In this document: positions 41,191 through 48,910 of the stretch, one piece after another
Layout of the letters: every line of letters begins with the position of its first letter
Position numbering within the stretch: position 1 is the first letter of the stretch
NCBI GenBank assembly: GCA_043820105.1
Contig: JBDREC010000104.1
Location: 1-51,059, forward strand
Direction: 5' to 3'
DNA: 51,059 nucleotides
From: JBDREC01 sp043820105 [NCBI: Pseudomonadota bacterium]
GTDB taxonomy: Bacteria > Bdellovibrionota_F > JAHFAK01
The notes under the pieces: model-generated
What the model was told of the DNA's origin: nothing
The model's input: the letters and a program-made list of their open reading frames with translations, nothing else
The model's database searches: none
Translations under genes and position numbers: made by a program

Positions 41191-42711
41191 TTATCCTTTT
41201 AAAAGACTTGTAAAACGTTTCTTTATAAAGTCATTATCTAATGTGGCTAAAAACCATCCTGCTCTTGGACCTTTTTCCTGCCCAAGCATTGAAATATATA
41301 TTGCCCTAAAAGCTTCACTTGGTTCAAGTTCAAATTTTTCTTTTCCCTCGTAGATCAGTTTGTGGAAATCATCTCCTGAATAATTCTCTTGTGCATGCTC
41401 GGCAATATATTCTAAAAACTCTTTATTTTTTTCACTCAAAGTTAAAGCTTCACTTGGAACTTCTTGCTTTATTTCAAAGCGCATGCTTTCTGGAGCGAAT
41501 CTATCAAGCCACTTCCTGGCCCAAAATGCTCTATCAGCCACTGCAGCTTTACTTACAATTTCATAGCCAGTTCTCTTTAATATATGAATGATTTGATCAA
41601 CATCATCAGCAGCAATTTGAACTAGGTTTACCATGTGTTTAAAAGGAACATTGGCTGCCTCGATCCCTCTAATTGATGATAGCTCATAAGCACGCTGATT
41701 CCTGTTAGCATTTTCTTCATCATATTCATTTATAATATTCAAAATGCCAAGACCAGGATCAAAAGTAATTGCTTTTTTAGGTTGAACTTTGAAAACCATA
41801 TATCTTAAAACTTCAGGAGGAAGTACTTCTAAGGTTTTATCAATGCTTAGAACATTTCCTTTACTTGAAGACATATCACCCTGTCCTTTTAAAGAAATCC
41901 ATTCATAAATTATTGGAACAGGAGCCTGGCAATCAAAAACTTCTTTAGCAATTTCAACCCCAGTATCATATGAACCACCGCGAGAGGCATGATCTTTTCC
42001 AAAGGGTTCAACTAATACTTTTAAAACTGACCACCTAGCTGGCCAATCAATTCTCCATGTTAACTTTCCATTCCCTGTTACATCTACTGTCTTTGCTGAA
42101 CCACATGAGCATTCATAATCAATAGAATTATTTTCTCGTGAAAATCCAACAAGTTTTGTTGTGGTCATTTTCTTGCAATCAGCACAAATTGGATTAAATG
42201 GAGACCAATCTTGAGAAATTTCTTTTCCTGTTTTCTTATTTAAAATGCTTGCAATTTCCTCTCTTTTTTCAAGAGCAGAAAAAATTGCATTATTCATTTC
42301 ACCTGATTCATAAAGTTGGCTAGATCTTTTAACTTCCACATCAATATCAAGTTTTTTTAAAGACTCAACAAAGGGAATCAAGAAGTGCTCTGAATAGCTG
42401 TCATGTTGCCCACAAGGGCAAGGAATCCTGGAAATGGGCATTCCTACATATTGTTCATAAATCTCAGCATCTAAAAAAGGGTAAACCTTTCTAAGTGGAT
42501 CAAAATTGTCTGCAATATAATGAAAGGATATTTTATCAGTTTTTTTCTTTAATGACCTAAAAACCGCATCACCAGTCAAAACTTCCCTCATATTACCAAT
42601 ATGGATTTCACCAGATGGTGTGATTCCAGTACTAATTACTATATCTTTATTCCTTGCTATAGCCTGATCAGCTACCAAATCAGCCCAAAAATTCGAATTA
42701 TCCTGTAACAT
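41191..42711 (-). CDS. lysS: Lysyl-tRNA synthetase, class I
   Basis: 506 residues. ISTGITPSGEIHIGNMREV carries the HIGH-type motif HIGN (37-40) and GDMSSSKGNVLSI the KMSKS-type motif, so it is the archaeal-type class I enzyme, not the class II enzyme most bacteria use. Cys pairs (CPCG, CADC, ECSCG) are the zinc-binding knuckles in the insertion. It charges tRNA-Lys. AAGGAA lies before the ATG. First gene of the lysS-DUF502-smpB-prmA-tsaC run. Class I LysRS is patchily spread in bacteria, including several deltaproteobacterial groups. Confidence 0.95.
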   Translation of the reverse strand: MLQDNSNFWADLVADQAIARNKDIVISTGITPSGEIHIGNMREVLTGDAVFRSLKKKTDKISFHYIADNFDPLRKVYPFLDAEIYEQYVGMPISRIPCPCGQHDSYSEHFLIPFVESLKKLDIDVEVKRSSQLYESGEMNNAIFSALEKREEIASILNKKTGKEISQDWSPFNPICADCKKMTTTKLVGFSRENNSIDYECSCGSAKTVDVTGNGKLTWRIDWPARWSVLKVLVEPFGKDHASRGGSYDTGVEIAKEVFDCQAPVPIIYEWISLKGQGDMSSSKGNVLSIDKTLEVLPPEVLRYMVFKVQPKKAITFDPGLGILNIINEYDEENANRNQRAYELSSIRGIEAANVPFKHMVNLVQIAADDVDQIIHILKRTGYEIVSKAAVADRAFWARKWLDRFAPESMRFEIKQEVPSEALTLSEKNKEFLEYIAEHAQENYSGDDFHKLIYEGKEKFELEPSEAFRAIYISMLGQEKGPRAGWFLATLDNDFIKKRFTSLLKG

Positions 42712-43165
42712 ATTAAATTCCTTTTTTAATTAAACAATTACCATTTTTTCTAAGAAAAGCCACTACAAAACAAAAAAAATCAGAAATTTCAACCATTTTC
42801 GGTGTTTTGGGCATTTATTTTCTAAAATCAGGCAAGTGCGCTCATTTTTAAGCATAGAATTTTAAGGATTTTGTTGTTAATTTTTGCTTAAAAGTAACAA
42901 AAATACTTAGAAAAGCTAACCTGAGCGTTTTTTAGGCTTTTTGATCTTTCTGTGCAATTGTTTGCAGATTCGCTAAGCTCTTATTTTTCCAAACATATAT
43001 GGATTGCTTTGCAATTTAGTTTATTAATATATTGATTCCAACAGTGTTTTAGCTTGAAATATGCTCAAAAGTCTTATTTTGATATTAAGCTCTGTTTTCA
43101 CCACAGGTTAAAATATCCAATGGATAGAAGTTTTTAGGCATTTTTTTTATGCAATAAATCCAGGA
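42712..43165. other. Non-coding stretch upstream of the small RNA
   Basis: About 450 bp without a convincing gene on either strand. It holds the palindrome ATTGC-TTT-GCAAT at 43003-43015 and TTAAGCTCTG at 43085-43094, which resembles the TTAAGCACTT sites and lies about 100 bp upstream of the predicted RNA start. AAAAGTAACAAAAAT at about 42890-42904 may be a leftover of a dispersed element. I see no tmRNA, tRNA or riboswitch here. Confidence 0.5.
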
Positions 43166-43181
43166 TGGCATTTAAATTGCA
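43166..43181 (+). promoter_or_regulatory. Sigma-54 promoter for a small RNA
   Basis: TGGCATTTAAATTGCA, GG and GC 10 bases apart. The predicted start is near 43192, exactly where the structured RNA begins. The next coding start is 294 bp downstream, beyond a terminator. Confidence 0.85.
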
Positions 43182-43192
43182 ATCGCTATATT

Positions 43193-43393
43193 ATGAATTG
43201 CTTGGGGAAGCGATATTATGAGGGTGAGCGCAATGCTTGCTCGCCCTTATATTTTTCCATGGCAATTCATTTGCGAGACTTATTTTGATGTTGATCTAGT
43301 CAGTCCTTATAGGACCGGCTATTTTAAACATAATATCTCCTTCTCTTTAATAACCTAAGTTTAAGCAGGTTCGGGTGAACCTGCTTTTTTTTT
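43193..43393 (+). ncRNA. Predicted sigma-54-dependent small RNA
   Basis: About 200 nt from the predicted start to the terminator. 43193-43201 (ATGAATTGC) pairs perfectly with 43262-43270 (GCAATTCAT), and the pair encloses a 13-bp hairpin: 43217-43229 with 43239-43251, core AGGGTGAGC/GCTCGCCCT, 9-nt loop. A small hairpin GTCCT-TAT-AGGAC lies at 43303-43315. Then comes a CU-rich single-stranded stretch, TCTCCTTCTCTTT (43336-43348), which is anti-Shine-Dalgarno in character, and a strong terminator. There is no open reading frame with a ribosome-binding site. The family is not recognised; sigma-54-dependent regulatory RNAs are known elsewhere (Qrr in Vibrio, Pxr in Myxococcus). Confidence 0.72.
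43363..43393 (+). terminator. Intrinsic terminator
   Basis: AAGCAGGTTC, loop GGGT, GAACCTGCTT, followed by a run of nine T (43385-43393). A 10-bp perfect stem. It is the only convincing intrinsic terminator I found in the window. Confidence 0.95.
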
Positions 43394-43402
43394 ATCTATT
43401 TA

Positions 43403-43431
43403 TTGACTCCAAAAATTATTTTTAGTATGTA
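43403..43431 (+). promoter_or_regulatory. Sigma-70-type promoter
   Basis: TTGACT, 17-base spacer, TATGTA, just after the terminator and 54 bp before the histone-like gene start at 43486. Confidence 0.45.
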
Positions 43432-43485
43432 ATATTTTAATTATTCAAAATCATTTCATTTTCAACTTAATCAAGGAAAGAAATT

Positions 43486-44328
43486 ATGTCATATAAAAAT
43501 GCTGACAAGCCAAAAGATATCTTTATGAATATTTTAAAAATGGCTAAATTAGAAACTCTTAGACTTTCTCCAGGCATTAAAGAATTCTTAGATGCTATTC
43601 CTATTCTAACAAAAAATATTTCAAAATTTGAAAAAATCGATCGCATTTTAATAAACCTTGCTGATTTAAAAAATCAGATGGAAAACATAAAAAGGGATCT
43701 TAGAAACCTTACTGAAAAAATTTCAAATAAAAAGGAAGAACCTAATAACCAAAGACAGCAAAACCAAAATCAAAACCAACATAACCATAAACAACATTTT
43801 TATAAAAAATATGAGCACAAAAAAAGTTTTAATAATAATGATAATTTCAGAAAAGATGATTATAAAAAAGTTGAACCTATTAAAGAATATGATAAAAAAC
43901 CTGAGAGTGCTGGCTTTATTATAGATGAGCTTGGAAACAAAGTTCCAACAAAACCACAAGCTGAAAAAAAGCCTTTTAACAATCCAAATCCTAAACCATT
44001 TCAAGCAAGAAGATGTAAGGTTTGGGGTTGTGAAAAACCAGCATTTGACATGGGATATTGTGCTGAACATTATGAAAAGTTTTATTTACCAAAAACTCAA
44101 ACACCACAACAACCTGTTGGTGCTAAAAAAGTAGAAGCGCCAAATGAAGTTGAAAACATAAAAACAGAGACAAAGATAACTGATCCAAAGACTGCTGCTA
44201 AAAAAACTGTAACTAAAAAGACGACCGCTAAAAAAACAGCAACAAAAAAAGTTGTAGCAAAAACGACAAGTGCTAAAAAACCTGCTGCTAAAAAAGCAAC
44301 AACAAAGAAAATAACAAAAAAGAAATAA
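43486..44328 (+). CDS. Histone-like protein with zinc-knuckle motif
   Basis: 280 residues. AAGGAAAG lies before the ATG. Residues 1-85 are a helical, coiled-coil-like domain. 86-175 is Asn/Gln/Lys/His-rich and probably unfolded. At about 179-203 the motif CKVWGCEKPAFDMGYCAEHY gives a C-x4-C-x8-C-x2-H knuckle, which I associate with so-called vegetative proteins of myxobacteria. The C-terminal 70 residues are Lys/Ala/Thr repeats (AAKKTVTKKTTAKK) like the histone H1 tail. It likely binds DNA or RNA. The second such protein in the window, with a different N-terminal half from that at 13277. Confidence 0.83.
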   Translation: MSYKNADKPKDIFMNILKMAKLETLRLSPGIKEFLDAIPILTKNISKFEKIDRILINLADLKNQMENIKRDLRNLTEKISNKKEEPNNQRQQNQNQNQHNHKQHFYKKYEHKKSFNNNDNFRKDDYKKVEPIKEYDKKPESAGFIIDELGNKVPTKPQAEKKPFNNPNPKPFQARRCKVWGCEKPAFDMGYCAEHYEKFYLPKTQTPQQPVGAKKVEAPNEVENIKTETKITDPKTAAKKTVTKKTTAKKTATKKVVAKTTSAKKPAAKKATTKKITKKK

Positions 44329-44365
44329 TTCTATTTTTTATAATCTAGCTTCAATTCCAAATTCC

Positions 44366-46012
44366 CTATTTTCTAAATTTATTATGCACCCTAAAATACT
44401 CTTTAAAAGCATCTATCATCTCTTGTTTTTTATTATCATCCCAAAAAAGGGCGCTAGCGTGCTGATCAGCTACAAATTGGATGGAATCCAAACCTTGTGA
44501 TTTGGCACAGAGAAAGATTTGTGTTCTTCTTCTATAAAAATCAATTAAGCTATAACTCATTTCATGTTGAATTGCATAAGGAACTTCTGCCTTAATATTA
44601 GGCAGATCTTCTTCAAGCTTTTCCCCTAGACTTGGATTTTTGATTATCAGGTCAAGAATATATAAAATATTCTTACCATAATTTTTTCTTAAATAAATAG
44701 TCGTTTCACTGGTCAGCTTTGTTTTTTCAAGTTTTTCTCTATAAGAAAACTCTTCTCGAGTTTCAAGACAAGCTTCACTTGTTTTAACAGGTTTAATTAT
44801 TTTTTCTTTAAGAAAAGGAAAGTTTTTTATAACAGCATCAATAAGCTCTTTTACCATAGGTCTATAAGTAGTAAGTTTACCACCAGCTATTGTTACAATA
44901 TTATCATCAATAAATATTTTATGCTCTCTTGAAACAGCTGATTCATTTTTTCCTTTCTCATAAACCAACGGTCGTAAACCTGCATAGCTTGAAATAATAT
45001 CATCTTTGCTTAATTTTGCTTCAGGAAATAAAATATTTAAAGACTCAATAAGATATTCAATATCCTTTTTTGTAGCATAAACATTATCAAGGTCCGCATC
45101 ATAATCAGTATCCGTGGTTCCAACTAAGGTAAATTTATCCCAAGGTATAACAAAAGTTGTTCTATTATCTTTTACTGCTTTCATTACAATAGCATTATTA
45201 TTATTAATCTTATCACGCTTAACAATAAAATGAACTCCCTTTGTAGGTCTTATTTTTTTTGATTCAATCTTCTTTAAAGAACTAAGAGTTTTATCAACCC
45301 AAGGACCAGAACAATTAACAATGACCTTTGCTTTAATTTCAAATTTATCACCACTAATTGTATCAACAGCATTTATTGTGCTTAAATTTTGATTTCTTGA
45401 AAGAATAGAACTTGCTTTAATGTAGTTTGCACAAACAGCTCCATTTAGATGAGCAGAAATAGCGTTTTCAATTGTTAATCGTGAATCGTCTGCAATACAG
45501 TCATAGTAGGATGCACCTCCAACAAGACCTTCTTTATTAAGCATTGGTTCAATTACAGAAAATGATTTTCTATTATATATTTTATGAAGTCCATTGTTTC
45601 TAAATGTTGCTAAAACATCATAAAGCCACATACCACAGGAAATAAGGAATATGCCTGGTTTGCTATTCTTATAAACTGGAAAAATAAACTTACAAGGCTT
45701 TATTAAAGAAGGCATGACTTTTTGTAAAACTCTTCTTTCCTTGCTAGACTCATATATAAGCTTAAACTGATATGTTTCTAAATATCTCAAACCGCCATGT
45801 ATTAATTTAGAAGAGGAAGATGACGTTCCTGAAGAAAAATCATCTTTATCTATTAAAGCCACATTTAAACCTCGCAGAGCAGCGTCACGTGCGGCTCCAG
45901 CACCATTAATACCAGCTCCAACAATTAATAAATCAAAGGGTTTTGTTTTTAGAATTTGAAGGTTGTGTTTTCTAGTTTCATTTGAAAAAATAAAAGGATT
46001 ATTTTGACTCAC
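44366..46012 (-). CDS. glpD: Glycerol-3-phosphate dehydrogenase, FAD-dependent
   Basis: 548 residues. The FAD-binding Rossmann motif is LLIVGAGINGAGAARDAA (28-45). FSSGTSSSSSKLIHGGLRYLE matches GlpD, and IAGGKLTTYRPMVKE is the second conserved region; the C-terminal 120 residues are the GlpD cap. It oxidises glycerol-3-phosphate to dihydroxyacetone phosphate at the inner membrane and hands electrons to quinone. It begins inside the end of divIVA with a 14-bp overlap. No glpK or glpF is near. Confidence 0.94.
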   Translation of the reverse strand: MSQNNPFIFSNETRKHNLQILKTKPFDLLIVGAGINGAGAARDAALRGLNVALIDKDDFSSGTSSSSSKLIHGGLRYLETYQFKLIYESSKERRVLQKVMPSLIKPCKFIFPVYKNSKPGIFLISCGMWLYDVLATFRNNGLHKIYNRKSFSVIEPMLNKEGLVGGASYYDCIADDSRLTIENAISAHLNGAVCANYIKASSILSRNQNLSTINAVDTISGDKFEIKAKVIVNCSGPWVDKTLSSLKKIESKKIRPTKGVHFIVKRDKINNNNAIVMKAVKDNRTTFVIPWDKFTLVGTTDTDYDADLDNVYATKKDIEYLIESLNILFPEAKLSKDDIISSYAGLRPLVYEKGKNESAVSREHKIFIDDNIVTIAGGKLTTYRPMVKELIDAVIKNFPFLKEKIIKPVKTSEACLETREEFSYREKLEKTKLTSETTIYLRKNYGKNILYILDLIIKNPSLGEKLEEDLPNIKAEVPYAIQHEMSYSLIDFYRRRTQIFLCAKSQGLDSIQFVADQHASALFWDDNKKQEMIDAFKEYFRVHNKFRK

Positions 46013-46517
46013 TTTGTTTCATCACCTTTAGGTTTGTTTCAATTTGTTCATCATTTAGCTCAGACTCTTCTTCGCTTTTCTTTGCATTTAAAATCTTAAT
46101 GTGAGTATATAATAATGATTTTAGCGAAGTTTCGTATTGTATTCTCTGTCTTTTCATTTCATTAATATCTTCAATTACCTTTGCAAGTCTTGAATAAGCT
46201 TTTTCAAGAATCATGTCAGCTTGGCTTTCAGCTTGTGCAATTATAATATCGCCTTCTTTTTTGGCGTTTTCCTTCATATCTTCTGATATTTTTTGTGCTG
46301 CAATAATAGTGTCTTTAAGAATTTTTTCTTTATCTTTAAACTCTTCTAGTTGATTTGTTAGGCGGGTTTGCTTATCTTTTATTTCATTATTTTCTCGAAT
46401 AACTTTTTCAAGTTCACTTGAAACCATTTCCATGAAAACATCGACATCTTTAGTATCATATCCACGGAGTGTAATCTTGAATTGTTGTTGTTGAATATCA
46501 AGTGGAGTGATTTTCAC
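45999..46517 (-). CDS. DivIVA family protein
   Basis: 172 residues from a GTG start with AAAGGAGGA 5-6 nt upstream. The N-terminus KITPLDIQQQQFKITLRGYD matches the membrane-binding DivIVA segment, with the typical GYDTKDVDVFM. A long coiled coil follows (about 30-165). It marks curved membrane or poles in other bacteria and guides growth or division proteins. DivIVA homologues occur in deltaproteobacteria as well as Gram-positives. It overlaps the start of glpD by 14 bp. The role of the pair is unclear. Confidence 0.88.
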   Translation of the reverse strand: MKITPLDIQQQQFKITLRGYDTKDVDVFMEMVSSELEKVIRENNEIKDKQTRLTNQLEEFKDKEKILKDTIIAAQKISEDMKENAKKEGDIIIAQAESQADMILEKAYSRLAKVIEDINEMKRQRIQYETSLKSLLYTHIKILNAKKSEEESELNDEQIETNLKVMKQSESK

Positions 46518-46536
46518 TTTTTCCTCCTTTTTTTAG

Positions 46537-46599
46537 CTATAAGCTGTAAGGGGTAAGCTGTAAGAAATGGTACAGCGTAGGGCGTACAGCGTACGGCGT
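46537..46599. repeat. Two heptad arrays upstream of divIVA
   Basis: 46537-46564: CTATAAG, CTGTAAG, GGGTAAG, CTGTAAG. 46572-46599: ACAGCGT, AGGGCGT, ACAGCGT, ACGGCGT. Two unrelated unit sequences with the same period, separated by 7 bases, so the whole 63 bp stays in one 7-base phase. Confidence 0.8.
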
Positions 46600-46681
46600 A
46601 AAGTTCTTTATTTTTATAGGTTATTATATAAAAAAATCAGGAAAAATCAAATTATTAATATAGCTTAGTTAAAAAGTTATT

Positions 46682-48757
46682 TCAAGCTACTTGCTTTTTT
46701 TTTTCATCGAGCTCTTTTAATACTTTTTCAGTTATATCATTTGATAAAACTTCGTATCTGTAAAATTCCATTGAATAGTTGGCTCTTCCACTTGAAATGG
46801 ATCTTAGGTTGTTTGCATAGCCGAACATATCAAGCAGTGGTGCAAAGCCATTGAGTTTTTGAGAACCTTTTCTGAATCTTCTCATTGAATGGATTTTGCC
46901 TCGTCTTTTTGAAAGATCTTTAACTATTTCTCCTATATAATCATCAGGTGTATTTATTTCAACCTTCATTAAGGGTTCTAATAATACTGGACAAGCTTTT
47001 CTAAAAGCGTCTTTAAAGCATAAGGAACCAGCTGTCCTAAAAGCCATGTCTGATGAATCAACAGCGTGAAAAGAACCATCAATTAAAACCACCTTAACAT
47101 CAACAATTGGAAAACCTGCGAAAATGCCCTCTTCCATTGCAGCTACAACTCCTTTTTTAATAGAAGGAATATATTCTTGTGGAATTGCCCCACCCTTAAT
47201 TTTATCTACAAATTCAAAACCGTTCCCATGGTTTGCTTCAATTCTCATTACACAATGCGCATATTGACCTTTACCACCTGATTGTTTTGAAAATTTTGTA
47301 TCAGAGGTTGCTTCTTTGGAAATTGTTTCTTTAAAGGCAACTGAAGGTTTAGAAACATTTGCTAACACACCAAATTCTTGTTTTAATCTATCAGCGATAA
47401 CTTCAAGATGAAGTTCTCCCATTCCACTTAAAATAGTTTCTTTTGTTTCATCATCATATTTAACATTAAAAGAAGGATCTTCTAAAGAAAGCTTTCTCAA
47501 AGAAATTCCAAGCTTTTCTTCTTCTTTCTTAGTTACTGGGGATATTTTTAATTGAACAACTGAAGCAGGAATATGAATAGATTCTAACAATAGCCTTGCC
47601 TCCATATCACACAAAGTATCTCCTGTTACTGTATTTTGCATGCCTATTAAAGCAACAATATCTCCAGGACCTGCACTTGTAACTTCTACCCTATCTTTTG
47701 CATGAATTTTTAAAATTCTACCAATGCGTTCTTTTTTATTTTTCTTAGCGTTGTAAATCGTCATTCCAGATTGTAAAAGCCCAGAATAAACACGAATAAA
47801 AGTTTGCTGGCCAACATATGGATCGTAAATAATCTTAAAAGCTAAAGCTGAAAAAGGATCCTTAATGCAAGGGTGTCTTGTTTCAACCTTATCATTATCT
47901 TTTAAATTAATTCCTGTAACAACGCCAGCATCAAGAGGGGATGGAAGAAAATCAGAAACAGCATTAAGCAAGGCCTGTATGCCTTTATTTTTATATGCAG
48001 AGCCACAGAAAACAGGTGTAATCAATAAATTAATTGTAGCTTTTCTAGCTGCTGCAGTTAAAACACTGGCTTCAACATCTTCATCATTTAGGTACTTTTC
48101 CAATATTTCATCATCAAAGTCAGCCAGTTTTTCTATTAATTTTTTTCTATGAACTTTATATATTTCATTATATTCAGATGGTATTTGGCATTCAATTCTT
48201 TCAAATTCATTAAATAAAATATAGTTTTCATTTATTAAATCGATGCTACCTTGAAATTCATCTTCAGAGCCAATTGGAATATGAAAAGGCACAGGATTAG
48301 CTGCTAAATATTCATCCATTTGATTTATACAATCAAAAAAATCTGCTCCAACGCGATCCATTTTATTTATAAAGGCGATTCTTGGAACCTTGTATCGATC
48401 AGATTGATTCCACACTGCTTCACTTTGAGGCTCAACCCCTCCTACAGCACAAAATACAGCAACCATTCCATCAATAACTCGCAAGGATCTTTCAACTTCT
48501 ACAGAAAAATCAACATGTCCGGGAGTATCTATGATGTTTATCTTTTTATCTTTCCAGTCACAAGAAATTGCAGCTGAGGCAATAGTAATGCCCCTTTCCT
48601 GTTCTTGTTTCATAAAGTCCATAGTAGCTTGACCATCATGAACTTCACCTAACTTTCTTGTGGTTCCAGTGAAATAAAGAATTCTTTCAGTGACTGTGGT
48701 TTTACCAGCATCAATGTGGGCTGCTATACCTATATTTCGAATTTTACTTAGAGACAT
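46682..48757 (-). CDS. fusA: Elongation factor G
   Basis: 691 residues from the ATG at 48757 (TTGGGAG upstream). AHIDAGKTT (G1), the switch segment QERGITIASAA, DTPGHVDF (G3) and NKMDR (G4) are all present, followed by domains II-V (GAIPQEYIPSIKKGV in domain IV). It catalyses translocation on the ribosome. No str-operon neighbours (rpsL, rpsG, tuf) are present, and the sequence shows some departures from the canonical EF-G, so it could be the second EF-G copy (EF-G2 type) that many deltaproteobacteria carry. Confidence 0.92.
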   Translation of the reverse strand: MSLSKIRNIGIAAHIDAGKTTVTERILYFTGTTRKLGEVHDGQATMDFMKQEQERGITIASAAISCDWKDKKINIIDTPGHVDFSVEVERSLRVIDGMVAVFCAVGGVEPQSEAVWNQSDRYKVPRIAFINKMDRVGADFFDCINQMDEYLAANPVPFHIPIGSEDEFQGSIDLINENYILFNEFERIECQIPSEYNEIYKVHRKKLIEKLADFDDEILEKYLNDEDVEASVLTAAARKATINLLITPVFCGSAYKNKGIQALLNAVSDFLPSPLDAGVVTGINLKDNDKVETRHPCIKDPFSALAFKIIYDPYVGQQTFIRVYSGLLQSGMTIYNAKKNKKERIGRILKIHAKDRVEVTSAGPGDIVALIGMQNTVTGDTLCDMEARLLLESIHIPASVVQLKISPVTKKEEEKLGISLRKLSLEDPSFNVKYDDETKETILSGMGELHLEVIADRLKQEFGVLANVSKPSVAFKETISKEATSDTKFSKQSGGKGQYAHCVMRIEANHGNGFEFVDKIKGGAIPQEYIPSIKKGVVAAMEEGIFAGFPIVDVKVVLIDGSFHAVDSSDMAFRTAGSLCFKDAFRKACPVLLEPLMKVEINTPDDYIGEIVKDLSKRRGKIHSMRRFRKGSQKLNGFAPLLDMFGYANNLRSISSGRANYSMEFYRYEVLSNDITEKVLKELDEKKKQVA

Positions 48758-48910
48758 TTTTTCTCCCAAAAAATTTTTTCTTAAATTGCTAAAAACCTTT
48801 ATTTAAAAGGACCTGGCTGTATACATAAACTTATTACGCAATGCAAGATAAAAATACTTTATTATAAAATTAACTTTTGAATTAGAATCAAGCTTAAAAG
48901 TTTTTAGGTT

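Noticed and set aside
42712-43480. tmRNA or tRNA gene near smpB and lysS
   Set aside because: I looked for a 3' CCA end, a T-arm GGTTCGA and a tRNA-Ala-like end and found none. The GGTTCG at 43368-43373 is part of the terminator stem.
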